Both the position numbers and the translations under genes were made by a program. Positions 35,954 through 46,734 of a stretch of 64,000 nucleotides of DNA are shown piece by piece (position 1 is the first letter of the stretch; each line of letters starts with the position of its first letter). Below the pieces are notes generated by a model, which saw only the letters and a list, made by a program, of their open reading frames with translations, ran no database searches and was not told where the DNA came from. Source of the stretch: Hawksworthiomyces lignivorus (taxonomy: Eukaryota > Ascomycota > Sordariomycetes > Ophiostomatales > Ophiostomataceae); the NCBI GenBank assembly GCA_002917075.1, contig NTMA01000079.1, forward strand, positions 62,001-126,000, in the 5' to 3' direction.

Positions 35954-38900
35954 ATGGACAGAAGAGTCGAGTTCAATCTGACCAGCATCTGGAACTACCG
36001 GGATGCGGGCGTCGATCATATTGTAGCCACCCTCTGCAGCAGGCATCCCAAGGCAGAGTTCTCCTTCGATAGCGAATACGGCTGGTTTAATGTTGTGTGT
36101 GATGCCGGCGACGTCCGCGACATCCAGAAGGCGTTCCGAGATATTCATCGCGAAGCAGAAAGCGAAATAAAGGAGAAAAAGGTTTGCCTAAACTTCGTCT
36201 TGAATCCCCAAATGGGGTCTTATATCATGCTAATAGTCGGGATCCAGCTGCCGCCCGAGAATCCATGGCTTGAAGCCCCTGACCCCAGCAAAGTCTTGGT
36301 CTCTGCAGCCAACGTAGCCAATCCTTCTGCAACTGCTACTGATCACCAATGCCCTGTGGCCTTTGACAAGTACAGATTTACCAAAGTGTGGACACGTGTG
36401 AGAGACGAGACGCCCGACACCACCTCAGTCCGCGCGACTCTCAGCACCGAGGACACGGAGGGAATTTCTACCTTGTCGGACGTAAACATCGATTTCGATA
36501 GTGCAGACCGCCTCGTATACCTAGGCGGGCCAACAGCAGAAAGCTTGGACAAGGCTTGCAGCATGCTGGACAACATATTCAACCGCTTTGTAAGTCCTTT
36601 CGAGTCTACTCGTTATTTTCAGTATCTCACGCAACTAGCTCTTCGTTATGCCCAAACCAAAACATCTCCAATACGCCGAAAATGAGGCCAGCTGCAATGT
36701 CGACGCCCGGTTCATGGCCCACGTCAACGAAAACATGCTCACTTCAACCATCCTCGATCCCGGACAGTACCCAGACGGATACCTAGATCACGCCTTCAGG
36801 GCCATCTTTGCCAAGGCTACGTGCCTCCGTACTTGTCTGTTTGACCGCGTCAAGAAGTATGAAGTGTCTTTTTTTGGACCGAATGCGCCACCCATCTTTA
36901 GCGACCAGGCACGTCAATGGCCCATCTGGTTCGAGAATGCAGAGTACGCATGCAAAGCGATAGGGGTGACCGCACCGAGCAAAAAGCCCGAGTCTCACGC
37001 GGTGACAGACGCTTCAGGGATATCTCAGCAGGAGCCAGCCAAACATGGGAATTCCGCAAAAGGAAAGGAGCCTGTCAACAATGACGTCGTGCTTGAAACA
37101 AACAAGAAGGCTACCACGACGTTGAAGATGGAGAAATCCAGCGATCCAGATCTCCAGCTTAATCTCCTTGCAGCAAAACTGCAAGGGCTAGAAAAATGTC
37201 CGGCCTCCACGACGAGTCCCACCACAGCTCCTGCCGCTGTTTCACCTCCGACACCACGGTCACCGGCTCAGCTGGCACCAGAGAAATTTAATAGCTATGC
37301 GTCAAAGCTACTCTGGGAATTTGCCAATTGCGGTACATCCAAGCTTGGAGCCCAGAATACGTCAGGGCATGCCAGCGCTTCTAGAAAATCGCCATCTACT
37401 GAGACAAGCAGCCACGTCAGCATTGGTGATGGTAGCAAAGATGGTGGATCGGTAGCCAGTCAGCTTATCACTCCTCTAAATGAGAACGAAAGCGAATCTA
37501 CACTCATAGATATTACAACATCAGGGGCATCAAGTATTGAAACAAACTACTCTCTCATCTCCATTGAAGATCCTCCAGTGCAATTCAATGCCAGACCTTC
37601 AGAGAGTGACGATGCAACTTCTAAAAGCAGCAGTATGACAAGAGCACTGATTCGCGGTACGGCATTTGTAGACAGCTTGTGCCATTACATAGACCGCTTG
37701 ATGGCCGATCTCCCCTACAGCAAGGGGCGCATTCGCCTGCAGGCTGAGATTGGCCGCATTTACATAATGGATGCCAACCCGGAAGGGCTTGCCAATAATG
37801 CGCCTGGAGAGCCCTCATATGGTTGGTCGCCATCGAGTATTATTGCGCGCCTGGATACCGTTTGCGTCTCTCCGTCTAGCGTCGTTTTCACAAAGGCTCT
37901 CTCTATCTTTGCCAACGACATTGAAAACGTTATCGGTGTAGCTCCTCCTTCTGAGAGCCTCATCGACGCCAGCAGCGGATCCAACGTTGGTGATGGCCTC
38001 TCGCCGGAATGGACGTTCCATGAAAAGCGAGTGATATATGAGCTGAAATGTCAGCGACACTATCTCACCAACAACGGCGCACCTAAAGCTCAGAGCCCCT
38101 TTGTTGTAGAGATCAACGGGACGGAACCCGGCAGGTTCACATACAATATTCGATGCGTGGAGGACGTTCGGCCGCCGATATGGATTCACTGTATACGACG
38201 TCACTGGGACGCGCGGATTGTCGTATCTTACAGCCAGACAGAAAAGTTAGAAAAGGTGTACGGCGACTTTGCTCGTGATTTGCTTCGAAACATGGTTGTT
38301 CCGTGAGTCAGCTCTGTCTTCTTCTCATTATTTTCTTTCTTCCTGTTCGTCTTGCCTGGTGTGCGTTCTGGGCGCTGCTCTCTAACATGTACCAAATAGA
38401 CCGGGCCCAATGACGAGTCCCAAATTTCAGTTCAGTTATGACCACCGCGAGACCCAAAAGGATGGGCACTCATTTCTGACCAAAGTTCTCTCCGCTCGTG
38501 TCCGGAACGTTGGCCGGTTTCTGAGCGGCGACAGAGAAAGCTATCTCGACGTGTCATGGAACCGGCACATGTCGCTCCAGATCAAGCCTGACAAGCAGAA
38601 CCCCAGCATTGGCATCGTCAAAGCCACGCCGGCGGCCGATGATCCGAAGCGAGGCTCATTCGCTTCCTGGTATGAGGCCAGCGTGGTCTCTGTGCAGGCC
38701 GAGGCGGCGTTCCGAGAGAATGAAACGCTGCCTGTGGGCGACCAGGCGATATGGGGCCGCAGCGGGGCGGCGAAGGAAGAGATGTTTGAGGCCACCGTTG
38801 GACCGGCCCTCCAGCTCGTTCAAAAGATGGACGGCGTGGGTGTCCTCATCGACAATGGACACGGCGATGCGCTGTGGACACCGCCTAAGAAGGCCTCGCC

Positions 38901-38967
38901 CACGAAGGCTCAGAAGACCACAGCAGTAGTACAAGCGGCCCCGGCCGCCGCTACGCGGTTCTGGTAG
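35954..38967 (+). CDS. uncharacterised large fungal protein, three exons
   Basis: Exons 35954-36589, 36639-38302 and 38400-38967 give 955 residues. Intron 1 is only 49 nt (GTAAGT...CTAG) and intron 2 is 97 nt (GTGAGT...ATAG); both joins keep the frame. The start MDRRVEFNLTSIWNY follows a pyrimidine-rich leader. Residues 1 to about 320 alternate beta strands and helices (SFDSEYGWFNVVCDAGDV, VCLNFVLNPQMGSYIMLI), loosely like small RNA-binding folds. Residues about 325-540 are a Ser/Thr/Lys linker. Residues about 545-905 look like a folded beta-rich domain (GRIRLQAEIGRIYIMDANPE, WIHCIRRHWDARIVVSYSQT, EKVYGDFARDLLRNM), followed by a Lys/Ala tail ending RFW. I have a sense of similar hypothetical proteins in other ascomycetes but cannot name a family. 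No signal peptide or membrane segment is seen. Codon use is less GC-biased than in the housekeeping neighbours. Confidence 0.75.
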
Positions 38968-40989
38968 ACGACGGTGGGACTGAGAGTAGATGCTGAGGGA
39001 GGACTGGAAACTCACATAGCAGAAAGGGATCGGCAGACCAGATGTACATTTATTGACGTTCCCACAAATCAATAAATAAATTGTGTCTCTACTTGCTACC
39101 GTACCCAAAGGGATGGGTGTCTACATAAAAGCAGGTGACCGATGTTAATTTTCAGTTTCCATCTGAGCACAATTTACGGGCTACGTGCATTTCATTTATT
39201 TTCTGGCCTTGGCTGGTACGAAGAAGACGAGTCTGAGCAGAGCCTTGTAGATCGGTCTCGTACACCACTAGGATAACACTTGAGAATGTCATATAACCAT
39301 TCATACAAGGAAGAACATGCGCAGCTCTGAGCTTCCCAGTTGAGCCAGCCAACCAGTTGATAGTTGACCAACTGATCACCGCTACGTCACTACCCCATGT
39401 TTTCGGTGTTTTTCATCACGAAAGCAGCCGCAGTCTCTGGCCACTCGTGAGAGAAAAGACCGAGCTTATTTTCTCTCGCCCGAAGGCTGCTTGTCACTCT
39501 GTTTTTTCCGTCTGCTCAAGGTTTCTTGCTTATTTTCCTTTTCTCGCTTACTCGGACCGACATTTGTCAAATCGCGACTGATCAGAGAGCTGCCGAAACA
39601 TTTAGCCTCTGGATCGTGGGCGTGTTGCGGGCGGGGAGAAGCATCTGTCTCCCTTCTCGCAAGATGGTGCCCGTCGCTAAAGCCAACAACAGCGAAGCGA
39701 GGGAAGTAGCCAAGAAAAGAAAAAAGGGAAAAAAATAAGAAAGTTGGATCGTAGATGATCGTCATCAGCTAACTTGTTCTTGTTAGAAGCCCCGAAAATG
39801 TAACCAGGAACACGTCTCCGGGCATGAAGGAAGAGCTGTTTTGCGGAGAAATGGCATTGTTGCAGAAAGGTAACCTTCCCTTTCGAACCAGCTACTTATT
39901 ATTGCTGCTTCATAAGCGATTGGCGGAGAAAGATGCTTTGCTCAAGAAGTACTTTTGGCACAATTTACCGCTGGGGGGTGGTAATTGTGCGGCTTTGCAA
40001 AAGCCTGGCCTTCGCCAAAAGTTGGCAGAAGTCAGTGCACATCATAAGGTGTATTATTGCCCCATGCCAGTTCAAGCTGACGGATCCAAGATACGAACAA
40101 CAAACCGCACCAGCAATCTATTACAGTATATTACCGAACACCTGCAATAGATCGACAGTCCACACCCCCCCTCACTCTCTCTCTCCATTCTCTCCATCCT
40201 CCCACCCTTCCCGATTGAGTTTTTTTCTCCTTTCTCAGTGGACAGCTTCCCCATCCGGGGAAGAAGGTGGGCTCCATCGGCGAGGGAGAGAGGAGAAGAA
40301 AGGTTCTTCTGAGTAGCAGCGCGTCATTCCTTGGACCTGTCACAGCTACATTGCTCCACCTGTGGTTTCATCACATGAGGATGCGCAGCGTCTGCTTGAA
40401 AGCATAGCTTCGGCCTGAGCGGCGCTTCTTTTTCTTTGTCGGTTTTGCTCTAGACGGCGCTGCGGGCAGCGCCTGTACGACGTAGCTAGATGTTGGCGGG
40501 CGGAGAAGAGTCACTAGCAAACTAACAGTGCCGAAGGCACTGCCGTTTCTGGACAGGGAGATGGAGAAAGGAGGAGAAGGAGGAGGAAGAGGAAGAGGAA
40601 GAGGAGGAGGAGGGGGCAGAGGAGAGAGATGGTACGCAGGAGAGCCAGACGAACCGCGCCGTCGAGTTGACGGCGATGCAGCTGTTGCTGTTGATGATGT
40701 AGCAGCAGCAGCAGCAGCAGCAGGTGTGGTCGTATACCCATCGTCATATAATAAACAGCCTATTCCGTCTCTTCCCCCTCTTCAACCGCGTCTACCCTCC
40801 TCCTCTTGGTTGATTCTCCCACCCCTCTCTTCAGCTGGGATTTCTCCTCGTCGCGTCTTTGTCTGGCCCACTGCTTCTCCAAGACGTAGTGCTTGCTGGG
40901 TATCTCTCTTGTTCCTCTTCCTCCTCCCCATTGGATTTCTTGGATATTCTGTCGGTCTCTCTTCCTCGTCCCTCATCACCACAGTTATT
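38968..40989. other. intergenic region before aldose 1-epimerase
   Basis: About 2 kb. A frame at 39824-40150 (108 codons) is weak and not accepted. GGAGGAAGAG purine repeats lie near 40564-40630 and a GCA run near 40700. A TATA-like CATATAATAAA starts at 40745, about 245 nt before the epimerase ATG, and is followed by a pyrimidine-rich leader. Confidence 0.55.
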
Positions 40990-42357
40990 ATGCATGCCAA
41001 GACGCTCTTCTCTCTGAGTGCCGCGGCCGCGTCGCTCCTGGTCCCGTCTGCCCAGGCGGCCGGGCCGAGCTCGAGCAGCGCCGCAGCCAGCAGCAGCAGC
41101 GCGCCGGGGCCGGCATCCTCGATCTTGCCGCCGGACGCGGACGGCAAGTACTGGATCTACGGCAACGGCATCTCGGCGTCGTTCATCCCGTACGGGGCGT
41201 CCGTGTCGAACCTGCTGGTGCACGACCAGTACGGCGTGGTGCGCGACCTGGTGGGCGGGTTCGACAACGCATCGTACTACAGCATCGACCGGCAGCACCC
41301 GCACTTTGGCGGGGTGCCGGGGCGGTACGCGAACCGCATCAAGAACAGCTCGTTTGAGATCGACGGCACGACGTACCACGTGCTGCCCAACGAGAACCCG
41401 ACGCCGGCGCACCCGGACGGCGTGGACACGCTGCACGGCGGGCCCGACGGCTGGGACTGGCGCAACTTCACCGTGGTGGCGCACACCAACAGCAGCATCG
41501 TCTTCTCGCTGGTCGACCCCGACGGCGACCAGGGCTTTCCCGGCGAGGTCGTCTCGTACATCACGTACACGGTGGGCGACCACACGTGGAACCTGCACAT
41601 GCTGGCGGCGGCCACGACCAAGGCCACGCCCATCATGCTCAGCAGCCACACCTACTGGAACCTCGACGGCTTCGCCAACAACCAGACCAACCTGGTGCTC
41701 AACCACTCGCTGCACCTGCCCTACAGCGGCCAGCGCGTCGGCGCCGACAGCATCCTCATCCCCACCGGCGAGATCCTCGCCAACCAGCCGGGCTCCGTCA
41801 ACGACTTCTGGACCGCGCCCAAGCAGATCGGCGCCGACTGGGACAGCCCCGACCTGCTGGGCAACTGCGGCGCCGGCTGCCGCGGCTATGGTGCGTAGTT
41901 TTTTATTTTATTATTTGCAGCAGACTCCCTCCTTTCCTCTGACAAATTTGCAACTAACCACTTCAAACTCGCAGACACCTGCTACCTCGTCAACCGCGCC
42001 CAGAACGGGCCCTACAACTGGCAGGCGGCCGACGGCTACGTCGCGCGGCTGCGGTCGCCCTGGTCCGGCATCCAGCTCGACGTCTACGCGGACCAGGACG
42101 CCTTCCAGGTGTACTCGTGCGGCGGCCAGAACGGGTCCATGGCGCTCAAGAAGACGCAGGGCCTGTTCGGCGACCCGGCCTTCCCGCGCACCATCCCGCA
42201 GTACGGCTGCCTCGTGCTCGAGGTCGAGGACTGGATCGACGGCATCAACCAGCCCGCCTGGGGCCGCCAGAAGAAGCAGATCTTCCGCCCCGGCGACGCG
42301 CCCTTTGAGCTGCAGGCGACCTACCGCTTCAGCATCAACACGACGACGGCGCCATAG
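40990..42357 (+). CDS. secreted aldose 1-epimerase (galactose mutarotase family)
   Basis: Exons 40990-41890 and 41975-42357 give 427 residues. The 84-nt intron has donor GTGCGT and branch ACTAAC, and the join makes RGYDTCYLV. The ATG at 40990 starts a signal peptide (MHAKTLFSLSAAAASLLVPS, cleavage likely after AQA), then a Ser/Ala linker of about 25 residues. The mutarotase beta-sandwich follows: FIPYGASVSNLLV, HPHFGGVPGRYANRI with the substrate Arg, DTLHGGPDGWDWRNF with the first catalytic His, SSHTYWNLDGF with the second His, and VLEVEDWIDGINQP carrying the probable general-base Glu. The family interconverts alpha and beta anomers of galactose, glucose and similar sugars. Several N-glycosylation sequons (NNS, NHS, NQT) fit secretion. 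The frame is open 154 codons upstream but that part is low-complexity leader. The stop is followed 3 nt later by a 44-nt AG repeat. Confidence 0.93.
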
Positions 42358-42406
<49 letters not shown>

Positions 42407-42871
42407 TGTGTGCCTGGCCGGGAAGCAGCCAAAGCAATGAATAGTAATATAATTAAAAATAAAATGCACACATGTCAAATTTGGCTCTTTTCTTTCTCAA
42501 TTTTAATTTCTGTGTTGAGATGTGCACAGCTGCACTCTCTCCCAGCGGCTCAAAATTGTGACCGAAAGCTGTTCGGCGAGAGTGTAACGCTAATGCTGCG
42601 CGTTCGCTGCACCTTTGCACGCGGAGAATGTAAATCCTTTTAGGCAACGATGCTAGGCCGTCGTGAGGCCAACGTGAAGCCAGCCATAAGTTTATCTGTC
42701 CTACAAAAGTCGATCATGAAAAGTGTATGTGATTTGCGGATGCCTGTTCATTCTAAATGAGATAGCGCTCGATAATCATTGCCAGCGTCTCTTCGTCTGG
42801 AATTCTTGCGCGCTTCTTTCGATCCCTCTTCTAACTTCGGCTCTCTAGGCTTGGGCATCTCAATTTCTACC
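42358..42871. other. intergenic region epimerase / uncharacterised gene
   Basis: Half a kilobase opening with the AG microsatellite, then AT-rich 3'-flank and a pyrimidine-rich leader. No separate gene is seen. Confidence 0.6.
42361..42404. repeat. (AG)22 microsatellite in epimerase 3' UTR
   Basis: Twenty-two perfect AG units start immediately after the epimerase stop codon (TAG at 42355-42357). Confidence 0.9.
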
Positions 42872-44783
42872 ATGGACGAGAGGACCAGGCGGGAAATCAA
42901 TCTGACTGTCGAGCCGTACTGCGTCTTATGCAGACTGCATCTGCCAAAGTCGAGAGTTGAACAATGCATCGGCCAACCTCTCAGCAACGAACACTACGAA
43001 AACTGGGAGCTTGACGTCATTGGCTGTCTGTAAAATCTCAAGAGCTCTTTGCTGTGTAGAAACAGGGCAGTTCTCTATATTATGGCAGTCTTCCATTTGC
43101 TGACCCGGCGCCATACAGTTTTTGATGCGGCGGAAGAGAAGACTCGGCCGAGCGAACTCCCGAGCGAATCCCCAAAGCCTTATTTGGGCCAGTCCCCAGA
43201 GATCGGGCAAGCCTATGTCTTCCGGACCAATCTGAGACGAAGCGCGTGGCTAAGATGCTACGATGGCTCCCGCTGGAGGGAGCCGCAAGAGAGCGATGCG
43301 GTACACTCGCCACTCTACTATGCGCCAGTCCGTGTTTGCTTCAGCACGCGCCCGAGCCAGGACCTCACACCCGCAAGCTGGGATCCGGCCCTCTTCTTTG
43401 CGCACGTGTGCTGCTGGAAGGTGGCGCGGGCACTCGAGGAGCACCAGCTGCGGCAGCAGGGGCAGCACTCGCCCAGCGTGGTGGCGCTGCCGTTCTACCG
43501 CCTCTGCCGCCTGGGCCAGCTGACGCGGTCACTGCTGCCGCGCGAGTGCGTGATGAGCGAATATGCGGGGGCGCTCCAGCGGCTGCCGGCGCCGCGGATT
43601 ACTAGTTCGTGCAGCTACACCAGAACGAGCCGCCTGCTCGCGCGGGCGGCGACAAAGCTGCCGGCCGAGCTGCAGGCGCAGGTCGCCAGACACCTGCAGA
43701 GCGGCCTTGCGGCGTCTCTCCTCCGCGCCCACGAGACAGCGACCACTCTGCTCGGCGCTCTGCGGACAGGCGAATTCCCTGCTGCGCAGCGCATATGCGG
43801 CGCGCTCCTCCTCTCGCGGCCCGTGACCGCAGAGGGCTCTGCAGCGTGCCACGGCCGGCTCGTCGCTAGCAGGTTGTCTATTTTTGGCCACACGTACCTT
43901 CAGAGGGTTCGGTATGAGCCGCTAGTGGAGAGCCTGATGAGGCAGCACAGCGGCAGCGACGGGACTGCAGAAATCGACGCGGACGATGTAGACAATGCGA
44001 GCGGCCGCAGCCAGAAATGGGATGTGGCCATTCCCGTGCGGGGCGACGCCACAATCGCCAAAACAGAGATCTGGCTCGGCCCCCTTGGTGCTGTGGCCTT
44101 GGCGCTGGAGTACGAAGACGGATCCAAGTCGCCCTACCTGGGCGATCCGGGCCGGCCGGGCCTCGAGCGCTGCATGCAAATTGTATCGTATCCACCGCAC
44201 GACAGCACCGCGTCCGTTCTCGTCGCATCGCAGGATGTACGCTCTTCACAGACCAGCCTCTTCTTGCGAACCTGCGTCGGCTCTGCTGCTAATGTGTCTT
44301 GCAGGACCTGAAACTGCTGCGGATTCTTCCCAACGGGCCCGACGGCGGCCGCCCGGGCACGTCTCAGCAGATATGGCCTGCGCGGGCGCTGTGGAATACA
44401 GACACAGAGGCGCCTCGGCACGGTGATCTGGTCATCGTCGACACAGACGAGTCTCCGGGCCATGTGCTGTACTACCCGGACCAGCGCCTCTGCCACTACC
44501 TGCCCCTGGAGCTGAACGGCACGCCCGCCACGGGCCTGACGGTATACTGCACGCCCTGGGGGCTCAGCGGCATGACGGCGCATTTTGGCGGCGACGGCAT
44601 CCGCTTCTCGGGGTGGCAGCGGCACATTGGCTGGCGCTGCGGCCTGCCCGTCCATCTGCCTCTGGGCTCGGGCGAATGCATCGACTTTGCCGCCCTGTGG
44701 GTGGACAAGACGAGCTTTCGGTACGCAGCCAACGGACCGTCGCTCGTTGTAGGTTTTTGACTTGTCTGCTTTCTCTCTCACTG

Positions 44784-44815
<32 letters not shown>

Positions 44816-45678
44816 ACCTCCAAGCGCACTGCTGACGCAAGCAGGTCGGAACAAACCTGGGCCGGACCGCAGCGTTTGGGGGCTGCTTCCACTCCTTTAA
44901 GCGGAGCGGCAATCCCGTGCCCCTCACACAAGGCCGGCAGCCCGTGCGCGGCTTTTTCGTAGACCTCCGCGCCGTCGACAACAGCCGGCTCAAGAGCATC
45001 GGCGTCTGCGTGGACCGGCCGGCGCAGCAGAGCGGGCAGCAGAGCGGGCAGCAGAGCGGGCAGCCTTATCCGCGGTGGTTCTCGCTCCAGTCGCCTCTGC
45101 TGTTTGCGCCCGCCAACAGCAGATGCGGCCCGCACATCCACGACGCCGCATCTCTCACCGCGGCGTATCTCGCGCGCGACGTCTGCAGGCTGCAGGTACG
45201 CCGTGTGGGCGCGCGGTGCACCGGCCTGTGCATCCACCACCGCCGCGGCGGCGCGCAGATTGTCGGCAGCTGGGAGCCCGCCGCAGGCGCCGCAGACGCC
45301 GCAGAGGCGACCATATCGGATCTGTACAACGCGCCGGAAGGCGCAGGCACAACATCCCCCCCTTTCTCGGCGATCACCTTTCGCCTTAAGAGGCTGGCGG
45401 AGCGGGTGTCTCCCCACGGGCGATGCTCATATGTGTCCGACATCGTCCTCGGCAAGGATTGCGAGGGCCCTAACGATGTCGTCGCTGCGGCGGGCGACTC
45501 TCCGATCCCATCCCTTCCCGCTGGCACACAATCAACACAGCATTTTGCATGGCGGTTTACGGAAGCCTGCGACGCCCTCTACGTAGGCGACGCTCGTTTC
45601 ATACATCTCGAATTCAGTGATGCTACCTTGAACGATTTTCCGCGAAGAAATGTCTGGCGCACCGATACTGATCCTTAA
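42872..45678 (+). CDS. uncharacterised fungal protein with CxxC and F-box-like segment
   Basis: A four-exon model (42872-43025, 43089-44236, 44305-44748, 44845-45678) gives 859 residues. The ATG at 42872 has a strong context (CTACCATGG). Residues 17-20 form CVLC, like the first half of a zinc knuckle. A segment near residue 243 reads LPAELQAQVARHLQSGLAASLL, which resembles an F-box helix pair. The downstream region alternates beta strands and aromatic or Gly-rich turns (GWQRHIGWRCGLPVHLP, RGFFVDLRAVDNSRLKSIGVC, TGLCIHHRRGGAQIVGSWEP). Multi-copy fungal hypothetical proteins of this general build exist, but I cannot name a domain. Introns 2 and 3 are convincing (GTACGC...TGCAG, GTAGGT...AGCAG). 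The first intron, with a GTCTGT donor, is less certain. Exon 4 has three tandem 12-nt copies near 45027-45062 giving a Gln/Ser/Gly repeat. Third codon positions are GC-rich. Function is unknown. Confidence 0.7.
44784..44815. repeat. TC/GC dinucleotide microsatellite inside an intron
   Basis: About ten TC units pass directly into about six GC units, all within the third intron (44749-44844) of the uncharacterised 859-residue gene. Confidence 0.8.
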
Positions 45679-45767
45679 GAAGATCAAGCTCTTTTTTTTT
45701 GGCCAGAGAAAGCATTTGCAGTTCCTTTTATATTGGTCCTCTAATAACTACTTCGAGTAAAGTACCA

Positions 45768-45803
<36 letters not shown>
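45768..45803. repeat. (TGT)12 microsatellite
   Basis: Twelve perfect TGT units lie between the uncharacterised gene and CTF8. The tract is intergenic or within a 3' UTR. Confidence 0.9.
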
Positions 45804-45935
45804 AGGCTTTCTGAAGACTTGTTTGCATTGAGGAGGTTTTTTTACTGATGTAATTAGACGTTGTAGGATGGCTTATAGCGCTTAAGCCGCTGAGCTTAGC
45901 GACTAGCAAAATTAAATAGCTTTGCATATTGCGCA

Positions 45936-45951
45936 CGCGTTTTACGCGTTA
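45936..45951. promoter_or_regulatory. paired ACGCGT (MCB-like) elements upstream of CTF8
   Basis: Two ACGCGT hexamers, at about 45935 and 45944, lie 85-100 nt before the CTF8 start codon. ACGCGT is the MCB element bound by the fungal MBF factor at G1/S in yeasts. CTF8 acts in S phase, so this is a plausible site. The sequence is seen; the regulation is inferred. Confidence 0.45.
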
Positions 45952-46033
45952 AGTGCTTTTTTTTTTTGGCAGCAATCCCCTGGCGACACAACAAAGCAAA
46001 AGGGACTCCTTGAGAATTTCATACATTGCCAGC

Positions 46034-46549
46034 ATGGGGGACCAGTCGCCTTCCGTTACGATCTACAAGCAGGCGGCGACCGCAGCATCGTCTGGCAGCA
46101 GCTCTCCGCCGAGCAACCCTCTGCCCGCCCTGCTGCACACGCCCGCGGGCCTTGCGCTGCTGGAGCTGCAGGGCGAGTTCAACCTGCCCGAGCAGCTGGC
46201 CGCGGGAGGCGAAGGCGGCGACGATTCTGGAACACTGCAGCAGCAGCGGCCCGTCTCCATCGGCCGCCTCGACTTCCCTGACTTTGACCCCGCGCAGCCC
46301 GACAGCACCGCCTGGATGCGCCGCGTGCACATGTACGTCGGGCCGCACCAGCGGCTCACGGGCGAGGTCAAGAAGCTGCCGCGGCCGCTGGCGGTCGTGC
46401 GGCGGCGCCAGCCCGACGGCAGCGCGAAGGGCGGCGAGGGCGACGGTCACGCCAGCGCCGACAGCACCAGCCTCGAAGTGGTCGACGTGATCAAGTACAA
46501 GCTGCTCTTTTCGCAGCGGCCCGAGCCCATGACGATATCTTCTTCCTAG
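46034..46549 (+). CDS. CTF8: chromosome transmission fidelity protein 8, Ctf18-RFC subunit
   Basis: A single exon encodes 171 residues. The hallmark opening LLHTPAGLALLELQGEFNLP is at residues about 33-52. GRLDFPDFDP follows, then a beta strand RRVHMYVGPHQRLTGEVKKL running into LPRPLAVVRRR, and the closing VVDVIKYKLLFSQRPEP. These are the conserved Ctf8 family blocks in order. Ctf8 joins Dcc1 and Ctf18 in an alternative clamp loader that loads PCNA at forks and supports sister-chromatid cohesion in the nucleus. The start is the first ATG (MGDQSPSVTIYKQ); an in-frame upstream extension has only a GTG. A Gly/Ala-rich insertion at about residues 124-142 is not in the core family. The gene converges on DPH1 with only 185 nt between stop codons, so the 3' UTRs probably overlap. 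Confidence 0.95.
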   Translation: MGDQSPSVTIYKQAATAASSGSSSPPSNPLPALLHTPAGLALLELQGEFNLPEQLAAGGEGGDDSGTLQQQRPVSIGRLDFPDFDPAQPDSTAWMRRVHMYVGPHQRLTGEVKKLPRPLAVVRRRQPDGSAKGGEGDGHASADSTSLEVVDVIKYKLLFSQRPEPMTISSS

Positions 46550-46734
46550 TGGGAAGCAAAGTGGTTATTTGCTAGGAGACAGAGTACGAAACCGAATTAC
46601 AAGGCCAACGGCATTTCATGTACGATAGATTCAGTTTAACGAATTTCATGATCATTGCATTACAAATGTTTATATGCGTCATAATATCTCTTTTTTTTCT
46701 GCTCGGCAGATTTTACACTCTCCCCCGCGACCGC

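Larger units (their letters stand above)
45679..46033. promoter_or_regulatory. short tandem intergenic region upstream of CTF8
   Basis: Only 355 nt separate the preceding stop codon from the CTF8 ATG on the same strand, so the upstream 3' UTR and the CTF8 promoter share this space. It contains the TGT microsatellite and the small palindromic stretch ACGCGTTTTACGCGT near 45936, with an ACGCGT (MluI cell-cycle box-like) element repeated. That would suit a replication gene, but the functional link is inference. Confidence 0.5.

Noticed and set aside
39824..40150. 108-codon frame starting MKEELFCGEMALLQ
   Set aside because: There is no family resemblance, no promoter signal and no sign of coding bias; chance is more likely, though an orphan gene is not excluded.
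41018..42643. 541-codon frame overlapping the aldose epimerase
   Set aside because: It is Arg/Thr/Ser/Pro-rich shadow sequence in another frame, crossing the epimerase intron without a splice.
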